Shown here in pieces: positions 45,487 through 54,889 of a stretch of DNA of 64,000 bases. Numbering within the stretch: the stretch's first letter is position 1; the number at the start of each line of letters is the position of its first letter. Under the pieces are notes generated by a model that saw only the letters and a program-made list of their open reading frames with translations, was not told the origin of the DNA and searched no databases. The stretch is from CAYFPS01 sp964345075 (GTDB taxonomy: Bacteria; CAIWAD01): the NCBI GenBank assembly GCA_964345075.1, contig CAYFPS010000004.1, positions 130,028 through 194,027 on the forward strand. The letters run 5' to 3'. The position numbers and the translations under genes are program-made.

Positions 45487-48012
45487 ATGTCTTCATCATT
45501 TTCCAGCTCCGCAAAACTGCTTCTGCTGCTGGCTACCGTGGCTGGCGCTGCCCGTATCACAGGAACCGTGACCGATTCCAGTGGTCAAGTTCTGGAAGGA
45601 GTCAGCGTTCGGCTGGCTGATAGTTCAACGGGAACAAGCTGTGATACAATGGGCAGCTTTGTTCTTGATCTTCCTGATCTCTCAGGACAGCTGATCTTCA
45701 GCCACATTGGCTACGAAGAGAAGCGCCTTAACCTCACTGAAGGCGATCAGCCACTGCATATTGTCCTTGAGACCGCATTGCTGGTAGCGCCCGCAGTCAC
45801 GGTAACAGGCGGACGGTCTGCCGGTGACCGCCCTTTGAGTTTCACCAACCTGGATTCCGATGAACTCGCTCGCAGAGATCAGGGACAGGACCTCAGCAGG
45901 CTGCTGGAAGGCACGCCTGGTCTGGTCACCATGTCCTATTCGGGAACACAGGTCGGTTACAATGAAATCCGCTTACGCGGCTTCGATCAAAAGCGAGTGG
46001 AGGTTCTGGTCAATGGCATTCCGCTGAACGACCCGGAAGATCATTATGTCTACTGGGTAGACCTGCCGGACATGGGCAGCAGTCTGGAAGATGTGCAGAT
46101 TCAGCGCGGTGCCGGTGGCAGTCCGTACGGGGGAAGCAATTTTGGCGGCAGTGTCAACATGCTTACATCCCTCGGTGATACGCCTGGAGGCAATCATCAA
46201 TTGAGCCTGGGTAGCCATGGCACACGCCGCGCCTCCTTCAGTTTGAGTAGCGGGCTGATCGACGGTCACTGGCAGCTGGAAGGCAGGCTTGGACGTATCA
46301 CGACAGACGGGTACCGCGAAGAGACCGGCGTCGACATGTGGAGCTACTACCTGGCATCGCGCCTGCTCCTTGGAAAGGCCAGCCTTCGCCTGAACCACTA
46401 TGACGGCCATGAAGTCAGTCATGTAGCCTGGGATGGCGTGGAAGACAGTTACCTCTTCAGCCTGAATGGCTATGAAAAGAACAGGCGAGCCAATTCCTAT
46501 GCGATCCACAACAACAGCATTGATGACTTCAAGCAGCCGCACACGGAGCTCTTTCTGAGCACACCACTGCCTGATGCAAGTGAGTTGGAGCTCACCTTGT
46601 ATCACGTCAGTGGCGAGGGCTTCTACGAGACGCTCAAGACCGGCGTTGACCCTTTGGACTATGGACTGGAGCTGGACGGCAGCCCGGACATTGTAAACCG
46701 GCGCTGGATCGAGAAGGACCAGATTGGCCTTACCGCCAGCAATCTGCGCGAGCTTGGCTTCGGTCAACTTGAATTTGGCCTGTCCGGCTATACCTACAAG
46801 GCCGATCACTTCGGTCGCGTGATACAATCGGATCCGATGCCGGTTAGTGGCCTTGATGGAGCCAGTTACTACCTCCACAAAACAGAAAAACAGAAGGCGG
46901 GCGCATGGCTCCGTTTGCAGATTCCGCTGGGAACATTCGATCTGGAAGGCGGCATGGCCCTGCAGTACAGTCGATATGCGCTTCGGCAGCTGCCCCGTGG
47001 ATCCTTTACACCGGATCTGCTTAATCGATTTGAGGATGAGCACACCTTCGTTAACCCTTCCATCGGACTTAACTGGCAACCGAATCGAGCATGGCGCGTG
47101 TATACGCAGCTTGCCTTTACACAACGCGAGCCCAGCCGCAGTGAATACTGGAATGCCTGGCAGGGTCCCGATGATCTTGGTGTATCACCGATGTTTGCAG
47201 ATTCACGCATGCTGGCTGATGGTAGTCTGGAGTGGTCGAATCCGCTGGTCGATCCCGAGTCAATGATCGATCTGGAGCTGGGCGCTTCCTGGAGCAGTAG
47301 CCGCGCCAGATTATCGGCCAATCTTTACTGGATGGAACTGCGAGATGAGATTGTGAACTATGGCGGTGTAGACGAGGAAAGCCCGGTTAAGGGGAATGCA
47401 CCCAGGAGCCATCACGCCGGCATAGAGCTGGAGGGACTGTGGAAGCTGCTTGACAGGGCCTCGCTGGGCGGGAATCTGGCCTTGAGTCAAAACCGCATCG
47501 ATGAGCTTGTGATCTTTGAAGAGCACTATGCCGCAGACTGGAGCACGAGCACCGTCCCCCGTGACTTTTCAGGAAATCCACATGCCTTAAGTCCCGAAAT
47601 CCTGCTTAACCTGTGGCTGGACTGGCAGTTTGGCCCGCTTCACCTGCGGCCCGGCCTGCAACACACCGGCGAACAGTATCTGGACAACAGCGGTGATGAT
47701 AATTACCTCAATCTGGATCCGGCCCTGATAGATCCCGCCTGGCTTATGGCAGACGGAAGCCCTGTAGCCAGCAAAAAGCTGGATGCTTACACGCTGATGA
47801 GTCTTGAAGCCCGTCTTGAGCTTAAGACCTTGACCGGTCTGGATCTGGAGCTGCGCCTGCAACTTGAAAACCTGCTTGACAGCGAGTACGAAACCGGTGG
47901 CTACTTCAATGAGTGGACCGACCTGAATGGCGACTGGCTTTACGAGCCGCAGCGGGCGCTTTATCCCGGAGCGCCGCGCAGCTGGATGCTGACGATGGAC
48001 TGGCGCTTTTGA
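45487..48012 (+). CDS. TonB-dependent outer-membrane receptor, thiamine-regulated
   Basis: 841 residues from ATG 45487, with AAGGAGGAAGG just upstream. A signal peptide (SSSAKLLLLLATVAGAA) is followed by a carboxypeptidase-regulatory-like domain (ITGTVTDSSGQVLEGVSVRL), the plug (GLVTMSYSGTQVGYNEIRLRG, VLVNGIPLNDPEDHYVYWVD, in parts) and a ~650-residue beta-barrel ending in aromatic WMLTMDWRF. The TPP riboswitch directly upstream means it is shut off when thiamine pyrophosphate is plentiful. It therefore most likely imports thiamine, a thiamine precursor or TPP across the outer membrane. Confidence 0.92.
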   Translation: MSSSFSSSAKLLLLLATVAGAARITGTVTDSSGQVLEGVSVRLADSSTGTSCDTMGSFVLDLPDLSGQLIFSHIGYEEKRLNLTEGDQPLHIVLETALLVAPAVTVTGGRSAGDRPLSFTNLDSDELARRDQGQDLSRLLEGTPGLVTMSYSGTQVGYNEIRLRGFDQKRVEVLVNGIPLNDPEDHYVYWVDLPDMGSSLEDVQIQRGAGGSPYGGSNFGGSVNMLTSLGDTPGGNHQLSLGSHGTRRASFSLSSGLIDGHWQLEGRLGRITTDGYREETGVDMWSYYLASRLLLGKASLRLNHYDGHEVSHVAWDGVEDSYLFSLNGYEKNRRANSYAIHNNSIDDFKQPHTELFLSTPLPDASELELTLYHVSGEGFYETLKTGVDPLDYGLELDGSPDIVNRRWIEKDQIGLTASNLRELGFGQLEFGLSGYTYKADHFGRVIQSDPMPVSGLDGASYYLHKTEKQKAGAWLRLQIPLGTFDLEGGMALQYSRYALRQLPRGSFTPDLLNRFEDEHTFVNPSIGLNWQPNRAWRVYTQLAFTQREPSRSEYWNAWQGPDDLGVSPMFADSRMLADGSLEWSNPLVDPESMIDLELGASWSSSRARLSANLYWMELRDEIVNYGGVDEESPVKGNAPRSHHAGIELEGLWKLLDRASLGGNLALSQNRIDELVIFEEHYAADWSTSTVPRDFSGNPHALSPEILLNLWLDWQFGPLHLRPGLQHTGEQYLDNSGDDNYLNLDPALIDPAWLMADGSPVASKKLDAYTLMSLEARLELKTLTGLDLELRLQLENLLDSEYETGGYFNEWTDLNGDWLYEPQRALYPGAPRSWMLTMDWRF

Positions 48013-48021
48013 TAGACCATG

Positions 48022-48050
48022 GGGCCTGAAGCAATTCAGGCCCTTTCTTT
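48022..48050 (+). terminator. Terminator of the TonB receptor gene
   Basis: gggcctgaa / ttcaggccc form a 9-bp stem with a 4-nt loop, followed by tttcttt. Confidence 0.9.
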
Positions 48051-48057
48051 ACCAGCT

Positions 48058-48101
48058 AAAAAGAGCGCAAGCGGCCTCGCAGGGTTGCGAAAGCCGCTTG
48101 C
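48058..48101 (-). terminator. Terminator of the receiver-domain gene
   Basis: On the minus strand gcaagcggc / gccgcttgc (9 bp, 17-nt loop) is followed by gctcttttt. It faces the receptor terminator, so two back-to-back terminators separate the convergent genes. Confidence 0.8.
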
Positions 48102-48123
48102 AAACACACAGCTAAAAGAGGGG

Positions 48124-49134
48124 TCAGGGTTTCCCAGGTTCCAGCCTGGGCGAAATCTTCAGCGCCTGCTGCACTTCCTGAATCAGCTCCTTCATCGCGA
48201 AAGGCTTCTGCAGGAATCCAGCTGCGCCATCTTCGAGAATCTGCTGCCGGTGCCAGATGCTGGCGTAACCAGTCATCAGCACCACGGGCGTATCAACGCC
48301 CAGCTTCTTAAGCATGGCCAAAAGACTTAGTCCATCAAGCCGCGGCATCTGAATGTCGGACAGCACCAGATCGAAGCGCTCACGGCGCATTCGTTCCAGA
48401 CCAGCCAGCCCATCATATGCCAGGCAGACAACGTAGCCAAAGGCAGCCAACATGTCACCAACAATCTCCGCCAGATCACGGTTATCTTCCAGAAGCAGGA
48501 TTCGGTGATTGAACATGCGAATCCGCTCAGGATCCGGATGCAGCATGGTGACAAAGCTATTCTGCGCTTCCTGACTGGTTCCCTGCCGAATATCCGGATT
48601 CAGGTCGTCCAGGCTGCGCGGGCTTCGATTCTCGCTAAGAAAGAACACATCAGCCAGTTCAAGCAGTTCATAAAGCCGATTTTCGATGAATCCGCTGCGG
48701 AAGTAGCTTTGAAACAGGCTGAACGAATATAACAAGGAAAAGTTGTGAACCAAATAACCACTTCCTTGCAGCCGAAGCCGAAACCCTTCACTATTGCGTA
48801 TAATGTGGGCGTCTGATTCATTTCCAGAGAGGTGGCGCGTTAACACGGCGGCCAGAGAAATCACCTGGCGTGGCCATTCTGCTGAAGCGGCTGAATCCCC
48901 ATCCTCCAGATGCTTCAAGGCTGCGGCAAGATGAGCAACTTCGCTGCCAAGCGACCGGGTCCAATCAAGACGATTGCCCAGTGCATGGGCAATCAATTCA
49001 AACTGCGACTCCATGGAAACACCATGTGCCGGCAGCTCAGGAGCCATGGCGGAAGCAGCAAGCATCAGCCACGTGCTCTTCTTGCTTCGATTTTCGCCGA
49101 AGGAAGTCAGCCGGATGTCCTGAAGGTATTCCAT
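48124..49134 (-). CDS. Response-regulator protein with unrecognised N-terminal domain
   Basis: About 336 residues from ATG 49134 (MEYLQDIRLTSFG); a TTG at 49152 is an alternative. The receiver domain is at the C-terminus (residues ~210-330): RILLLEDNRDLAEIV, phosphoacceptor in DLVLSDIQMPRLDG, VVLMTGYAS and LQKPFAMKEL. The first ~200 residues match nothing I recognise; they are mostly helical with ESQFELIAHALGNRLDWTRS and HLAAALKHLEDGD. A receiver after a long N-terminal region suggests a kinase-like or scaffold partner, but there is no H box or ATPase motif. Confidence 0.82.
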   Translation of the reverse strand: MEYLQDIRLTSFGENRSKKSTWLMLAASAMAPELPAHGVSMESQFELIAHALGNRLDWTRSLGSEVAHLAAALKHLEDGDSAASAEWPRQVISLAAVLTRHLSGNESDAHIIRNSEGFRLRLQGSGYLVHNFSLLYSFSLFQSYFRSGFIENRLYELLELADVFFLSENRSPRSLDDLNPDIRQGTSQEAQNSFVTMLHPDPERIRMFNHRILLLEDNRDLAEIVGDMLAAFGYVVCLAYDGLAGLERMRRERFDLVLSDIQMPRLDGLSLLAMLKKLGVDTPVVLMTGYASIWHRQQILEDGAAGFLQKPFAMKELIQEVQQALKISPRLEPGKP

Positions 49135-49274
49135 GACCTTCTGAATCGGCAAATCGCAGGAGCTTCTTCAACCAAAACAGGACGAAAGTGAAGGGAATCC
49201 TGCCTTTGTCAGGTTTGCACCCTGCTGCCCGATCTTCTACCTTGCATCCGGCAATTGAATACGAGGATAGCCGC

Positions 49275-49916
49275 ATGAATCCAGCCCCCGGCCAGTTTCG
49301 CACCATCGAACACCCACTGCTCAGGCATTATCTGGGCGTGCTCAGAGACAAGCATACCTCGACCGAGGAGTTCAGCAAGGCCACCGACCGCTTGTCAACG
49401 CTTCTGGTTACGGAAGTGACCCGCGAGCTGGAAACCGAGAGCGTCGAGATTGAGACCCCGCTTGAGGCCTTTACGGCCAAGCGGCTGGCCCATCAGCTGA
49501 TGCTTGTTCCTATCCTGCGCGCAGGTCTGGGCATGGTCAACGGTTTCAAGCAGCTCCTGCCCGGTGCGACAGTGGCCCACCTGGGGCTTTACAGGGATGA
49601 AGAAACCCTGCAGCCGGTCGTGTATTACAAAAAGCTTCCACCGGATTTGAAGGACAAGGACCTGATTGTTCTTGACCCGATGCTGGCTACCGGGGGAACG
49701 GCTTGCGCGGCCATTCAATACTTGAAGGAGCGCAATCCGCTTTCCATTCGTTTCGTCTGCCTGCTTGCCGCACCGGAAGGCGTAAAGGCTCTTAACAGCG
49801 AGCACCCCGATGTTCCGATCACGGCAGCAGCCCTGGATCGCGAGCTGAATGAAAAGGGCTACATCCTGCCGGGGCTGGGTGACGCCGGTGATCGCATCTT
49901 CGGAACCGAATACTGA
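49275..49916 (+). CDS. upp: Uracil phosphoribosyltransferase
   Basis: 213 residues from ATG 49275, with GAGGA 8 nt upstream. RTIEHPLLRHYLGVLRDKHT opens the protein, LVPILRAGLGMVNGF binds the ring and VLDPMLATGGTACAAIQYLK is the PRPP loop. PGLGDAGDRIFGTEY closes it. Salvages uracil to UMP. Its TGA overlaps the apparent first codon (CTG) of the TPR gene. Confidence 0.97.
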   Translation: MNPAPGQFRTIEHPLLRHYLGVLRDKHTSTEEFSKATDRLSTLLVTEVTRELETESVEIETPLEAFTAKRLAHQLMLVPILRAGLGMVNGFKQLLPGATVAHLGLYRDEETLQPVVYYKKLPPDLKDKDLIVLDPMLATGGTACAAIQYLKERNPLSIRFVCLLAAPEGVKALNSEHPDVPITAAALDRELNEKGYILPGLGDAGDRIFGTEY

Positions 49917-50950
49917 GCAGAGCATTCTGCCTCTTCCTTTTCCTGCACCTGGCTGCAGGACTGCTGAGAGTCGGTTACACGGCTTGTCAGCCGGACGAAC
50001 GCTTTACGGATCTGATCACGCGCTCGATTGAGGCTTGTCTCGATCAGGATTGGCCTCGCGCCTTTCAGCCACTGGACTCACTGGCTCTGGCAAGACCCAC
50101 TGAACCTGCACCATTTTTCTATCGAGCGACGGTCTACAGCTACCGCATGACCGATGAAGAGAGTTTTCGCTGGGAAGATGCCTTCCTGCGTGATCTCGCG
50201 ACTGCAGACAGCCTGCTGGCGGCACTTCCCGTGTATCACAACTCTATGCAGCCGTCGATTGAGGAGCAGCGCTACCTGAAGGGCAGCATTCACGCCTGGA
50301 GGAGTCTGCATGCCGGAAGGCGCGGACACTTGCTCGAAGCGCTTTCAGAGGGGCTCAAGGCCTCGCGGGAGCTGGAAAATCTCTTTGACGAATGTCCTGA
50401 CTGGGCAGACCTGATGTTGGGTATTGGCAATCTGCGCTACTGGAAGTCGGTCAAGTTGAAGAGTGTTCGCTGGTTGCCTTTCGTCAAGGATGAACGAAAA
50501 GAGGGGCTTGCCCTTACCCGCGAAGCCTGTGCGCGAGGGCGTTTCAGCGGCTATCTGGCTGCGGCCAACCTGAGCTGGATGTTGCTGGAGGAAGGTCGCT
50601 GGCAGGAGGCTGCAAGCCTGTGCGAGGAAGCTCTGGCGGATCACCCGGAGAGCCGCCTCTTTCTTTTTCCCTATGCAGAAGCCTTGCTGGCCGGTAAAGA
50701 GTGGACACGGGCTGAAGAGGTTTACCAGCAGATTCGTGTTACACTGGCCTCGGATGAATGGCCGCAAGCGGTCAATCACTTCATCTGTCTGGAAAAGTTG
50801 AGTGCAATCGCTGAAGCAAAGGGCGATCCTGTCTCTTCTCTGGCCTTTGCTGAAGAAGCCATGGCCATCGAACTAAGCAAGCAGGAAAGAACGCGTATCA
50901 CAGATCGCATCAAGCGGCTTGATCAGCGCATCAACAGAATCTCAAACTGA
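49913..50950 (+). CDS. TPR-repeat protein with signal peptide (non-canonical start)
   Basis: About 345 residues if started at CTG 49913, which overlaps the upp TGA. The upstream part is clearly coding: SRAFCLFLFLHLAAGLL is a signal peptide, then TACQPDERFTDLITRSIEA and tetratricopeptide-like helices. No ATG, GTG or TTG lies in frame before ATG 50147, which would remove the signal peptide and the first repeats. Later TPR-like units include SGYLAAANLSWMLLEEGRWQ and LFLFPYAEALLAGKEWTRAE. Exported helical-repeat protein; partner unknown. Confidence 0.75.
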   Translation: MSRAFCLFLFLHLAAGLLRVGYTACQPDERFTDLITRSIEACLDQDWPRAFQPLDSLALARPTEPAPFFYRATVYSYRMTDEESFRWEDAFLRDLATADSLLAALPVYHNSMQPSIEEQRYLKGSIHAWRSLHAGRRGHLLEALSEGLKASRELENLFDECPDWADLMLGIGNLRYWKSVKLKSVRWLPFVKDERKEGLALTREACARGRFSGYLAAANLSWMLLEEGRWQEAASLCEEALADHPESRLFLFPYAEALLAGKEWTRAEEVYQQIRVTLASDEWPQAVNHFICLEKLSAIAEAKGDPVSSLAFAEEAMAIELSKQERTRITDRIKRLDQRINRISN

Positions 50951-50957
50951 TCACAGG

Positions 50958-53900
50958 CTACTCAACGATCAGCTTGCTTCCCGTCTCTACCCAGCCCGCA
51001 GGAATCCGGTTGACCACAAGCCCACCATCTTCATCCGAAAGGCTGTAAACCGTTTCGGGAATGCGCACCTTCGCCCGGTAGAAGTAAACGCCGCGCGCCA
51101 GTGAGTTCCCCTGATCGTCTCTGGGCTGCCAGGCTTCCGACCAGAACAGGCCACCTTCGCCTTCGAGCTCCAGCCGGCGCTCCACAATTTTGCGACCACG
51201 AACGGTGTAAACCGTGAGCACCATTTCATCCAGATCATCCAGTTGCACACCTTCAAGCAGGAAGCTGAAGCGTGTCTCATCGCGAACCGGGTTGGGCGTG
51301 CAGTAGAGTTCGGCAAGTCCCGGGCGATCCGGGCTGATCAGGTTGAAGCTGGTCTCCGCGTATCCAGGGTTGCCCGCGTTATCCCAGGCCCGGGCGCGCA
51401 GCTGGTGCTCGCCGTCTTCCAGCGCAGGAAGGGGCAGTGCAGCTCGTCCCGTTGCATAACTGTCAAGCTCGTATTCAAAGGACGCTGTCAGGTTTTCCGG
51501 CAGGGCACCATCCAGCTCAATCTCGATGCGGTGGCCGATATCACCACTCAGGTCAATCCCGCTGGAATCAGACACCTGCACATAGATCACGGAATTCGGC
51601 GCCACGGCATCGTCTTCACGCCACTGCGGACCATTCAGGTAGAGCGCGAGCCGGGGCGGATCCAGATCACTGACAGGATCGGTGTTCTGCCTGATCATGA
51701 CTTCGTGATACACGATCGCATCGCGCATCCGGCCGTCGGCGGCACTACCCACCATGTAGACTCGAAGCTGTCCGGGATCAGGTTGCACGGGCACATCATG
51801 CGGCAGTAGAAAGCTGCCCCGTGCCACACCTTCATTCATGCTTACCGGGCCATTAAAGAGGACACTTCCGGGCTGCTCATAATCCAGTCCCACGCCGTGA
51901 TACACCGTGCCGACCGTATAGGGTGCGTAGTCGTGATGGCGCGCAACAGGAGGTTGGCGCATTTCGACACGGGCGACACCATCAAGCAGATGTTCCGCCT
52001 CAAGCACTTCAGCGACCTGTGCTTCAAAACTGCTGAGCACGCCACTCAGGAGTGTGTCCGCATCCTGACTGTTGCTTTCCAGGTCGGTCAGCAGGCCCGA
52101 GTAGCCCGGGAAGGGCGGAAGCAGACTGGGATCGCCCAGATAGATGTACTTCTGCCGATTGCTGTCGTAGTTCACATTTTTGGCCAGGCGCAGGGCTTCT
52201 CCCAGTGGCAACTGATTGCCGCCGGGCGCGTCAAGGAAAAGCGGCATCAGATCACGCACGAAGTTGTCGTTACTGGTGCCGCCCGTCTTGCGCGTAGCCG
52301 CCACAATGCCCAGCGCACCACCACCATCCATGTGAATCAGCTGCTGGGGCATGGCCAGTCCTACCGTCAGATCGATCTCGGCCCAGCTGCAGGTTGCCGC
52401 AATGAAGAAGCAAGGACGACCGTTAGCCTCCAGTAGTGGCAGGTGCTTGGTTGAAGTGAATACATATTCGTGGGTCCAGGTTGTATTGTTCCCGTGTCCC
52501 ATGAAGTTCACAAGCGCCACGCCTTCATTCATGGCACTGACCAGCCGCTGCTCGGCCAGCGGCTTTTCGTAGACGCGAATCTCGGGATTGTATACACTCG
52601 GGTAGTCAAAAAGGTAGAGCCGTTCCACCTGAAAGGAAGCAGGCACATACTGACTGGCCAGGGCCTCGGAGTCCTGACTGTGAGTGAATTCGAAACTGGA
52701 TACGCGGTGGTCGTCCCCGTATTCGTCATCTGCAACAAAGAGCAGTCGGTTGCGCCAGAGATCACGATCCTGTGATCCAAAATAGTCCGCGACCTTGTTT
52801 GTGTAGTCGCGCAGATCCGCTTCCGTATTGGCTGGAATGCGACCATAAGCCATATCCAGATGGGCCTCGTCAAGCAGCCTTACAAAAAAGTCGTCCACCA
52901 TGGGGTCTGCATCATCGCGGGATGTGGAATAGCGATACCAGGCCGGGACACGCTGCGGAAAGCCACCAGCGATGCGGCCCTGGTAATCGTAGTGACCGTT
53001 TCCGGCAAAGAGCACATAACTCGCGGGGTTGGCTGCTTCCAGCAGTTCATGACGTAGAAAATTGCGCAGGGCTCCCGGATCGGCCACTCCGCAGTTGTAC
53101 TTGAGATAGATATCCTCGAGTAGGACCACGCGCGCCAGAAGATCACCCTGACCATTGCGCATCTCGACGTAATCCCGGGCAGCATCTTCAAAGGCAAGAG
53201 GCGCAATCACGATCATGTCGCTCGAACCGATTTCTGCCGACAGATCGGGCATTTGAACACGGCTGAGACCGGTTGGCCTGCGCAGTCCATCCTCGGTGGC
53301 TGCAAAAAACCTGCGCGGGTATCCTGTTGCGAGGTCTTCGCCAGCGCCACTTACCACACCCGTTATCTGTGGTGTATCACCGTAGGCCAGGCTATCCTCG
53401 TGTGTCACGTCAAAGACATGGAGCTGAGTAGGCCCGTTTTGAATGTTGAATCGATAAGCGCCGACATCGCCCGGTGTCTCACAGCGAAGCTCTCCGTCTA
53501 CAAATTGTGCAGGTGCTTCGTAGCTAAGCATCAACCAGTCCAGATAGACAAGAATCCCCGTCCACGTTGTGCGAGTCAGGTCCAACTCAAGGCCGGATGT
53601 CCCGATATTTCCTGTCTCTACAAGCAGGCTTTCATGTGGATGGAAGGTGTTCTCCAGGCTCTGACCATTGATATCAATGCGCATCCAGTCCGAGGGCAGG
53701 GTCAGGGTCGGGTGAAAGTCGAACTCAAAACGTAGATCTGCATTTGTCACGGCTGGAGCCGGAAGATTGACCGACCAGCTGCTGCCTTCTGCTGGAAACT
53801 CATGGGTAAACCAGGCGCGGGCGCTGTGCTCGGCGGAAACGTTGCCTTCATCAACGACCATTCGCCAGCGGGGTGTTTCCAGATAGGTCATTTCCGGGTC

Positions 53901-54872
53901 GTAGGCGGGAAGCGCGGCCACCTCAAGACCAGGCGTGACACCACCCACCAGCAACAGGTAGTTGTTGGTGTCATCGTAGAAATGGCCATAGCGATCAACG
54001 CTGCCGTCATCCTGTGATACAAGACCACTCAGACCGCGGGCATAAAACAGAATCCGCTCACCGGCCTCAAAAGAACCGTCACTGTCTATGGCCCGCAGCA
54101 TTGGAATCTCGTGGGGTCGAAACTGATTGTTCCGTTCAGCGGCAGGATTCTCGTCGATCATGCGGCCATCGTAGGTGTAGAGCTTGAAGGCGGCGGGATC
54201 CAGCAATGAGGGATCAAGACCCAGGCTGCTCAGATCAGCGGGCAATATCTGATAGATGCCTTCTTCAGATACAGGCACAGAAACCCAGTCGCTACCATCC
54301 CAACCGGGCTCACCATCGCGGTTAAGCAGCTGTGGGTTCGTGGCCCAGCCAGCAGCCAGTTCACCATTCAATAACAGGCTGCGGTCCGCCAGTGGGAGGC
54401 GACTGGCAAAACCCGTTCGCGCGCCCGTGAATTCAACCTCAAGCTCCAGCCGGCTCACAAATTCGGCCGAAGTTCCATTCGTCCGCAGAAGCTCAAGATC
54501 CAGCTCCAGTACACGTATATCACGCCAGACATGCACACGTTGTGTGACAAGATCCCGGCTGTTTAGGCCATCGAAATCCACTGAAAGAGGACCATCCACT
54601 TGCTCGCTTGCAAGGATGCGGGCGTGTGATACAGCCTCGGCAAAGGGTGGAAGGGCAACCAGCAGGCGGCGAACGGGGCGATCAAGATCCAGTCCGTGCT
54701 CCAAACGTAGCCAACGCTCACCTGAGCGCTCCACAGGTCCGCTGATCTGCGGTTCAAGCACAACACGAAGCCTGTTCAGGTCTGATTCCAGAATTGTGAC
54801 ATCATCGTGAGTGACGGCAGCCAGAACAAGTCTGGCCGCGAGCAGTGCAGTCAGAAGAATGATTGTCCGCAT
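50958..54872 (-). CDS. C25 (gingipain-type) protease, PorU-like, with C-terminal sorting domain
   Basis: 1304 residues with a signal peptide (RTIILLTALLAARLVLA). The C25 catalytic region at roughly residues 620-960 has NFMGHGNNTTWTHEYVF (His) and FFIAATCSWAEIDL (Cys). Long beta-rich regions lie on both sides, and the C-terminus is a FlgD-like/sorting domain (CTPNPVRDETRFSFLL ... GVYFYRAKVRI). The layout and length resemble PorU, the type IX secretion sortase that trims sorting signals and attaches cargo to the surface. A gingipain-like cargo protease is the alternative. It follows the EEP gene by 17 bp at the end of the mur-gene run. Confidence 0.85.
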   Translation of the reverse strand: MRTIILLTALLAARLVLAAVTHDDVTILESDLNRLRVVLEPQISGPVERSGERWLRLEHGLDLDRPVRRLLVALPPFAEAVSHARILASEQVDGPLSVDFDGLNSRDLVTQRVHVWRDIRVLELDLELLRTNGTSAEFVSRLELEVEFTGARTGFASRLPLADRSLLLNGELAAGWATNPQLLNRDGEPGWDGSDWVSVPVSEEGIYQILPADLSSLGLDPSLLDPAAFKLYTYDGRMIDENPAAERNNQFRPHEIPMLRAIDSDGSFEAGERILFYARGLSGLVSQDDGSVDRYGHFYDDTNNYLLLVGGVTPGLEVAALPAYDPEMTYLETPRWRMVVDEGNVSAEHSARAWFTHEFPAEGSSWSVNLPAPAVTNADLRFEFDFHPTLTLPSDWMRIDINGQSLENTFHPHESLLVETGNIGTSGLELDLTRTTWTGILVYLDWLMLSYEAPAQFVDGELRCETPGDVGAYRFNIQNGPTQLHVFDVTHEDSLAYGDTPQITGVVSGAGEDLATGYPRRFFAATEDGLRRPTGLSRVQMPDLSAEIGSSDMIVIAPLAFEDAARDYVEMRNGQGDLLARVVLLEDIYLKYNCGVADPGALRNFLRHELLEAANPASYVLFAGNGHYDYQGRIAGGFPQRVPAWYRYSTSRDDADPMVDDFFVRLLDEAHLDMAYGRIPANTEADLRDYTNKVADYFGSQDRDLWRNRLLFVADDEYGDDHRVSSFEFTHSQDSEALASQYVPASFQVERLYLFDYPSVYNPEIRVYEKPLAEQRLVSAMNEGVALVNFMGHGNNTTWTHEYVFTSTKHLPLLEANGRPCFFIAATCSWAEIDLTVGLAMPQQLIHMDGGGALGIVAATRKTGGTSNDNFVRDLMPLFLDAPGGNQLPLGEALRLAKNVNYDSNRQKYIYLGDPSLLPPFPGYSGLLTDLESNSQDADTLLSGVLSSFEAQVAEVLEAEHLLDGVARVEMRQPPVARHHDYAPYTVGTVYHGVGLDYEQPGSVLFNGPVSMNEGVARGSFLLPHDVPVQPDPGQLRVYMVGSAADGRMRDAIVYHEVMIRQNTDPVSDLDPPRLALYLNGPQWREDDAVAPNSVIYVQVSDSSGIDLSGDIGHRIEIELDGALPENLTASFEYELDSYATGRAALPLPALEDGEHQLRARAWDNAGNPGYAETSFNLISPDRPGLAELYCTPNPVRDETRFSFLLEGVQLDDLDEMVLTVYTVRGRKIVERRLELEGEGGLFWSEAWQPRDDQGNSLARGVYFYRAKVRIPETVYSLSDEDGGLVVNRIPAGWVETGSKLIVE

Positions 54873-54889
54873 GCGGAATCCTTTTCGTA

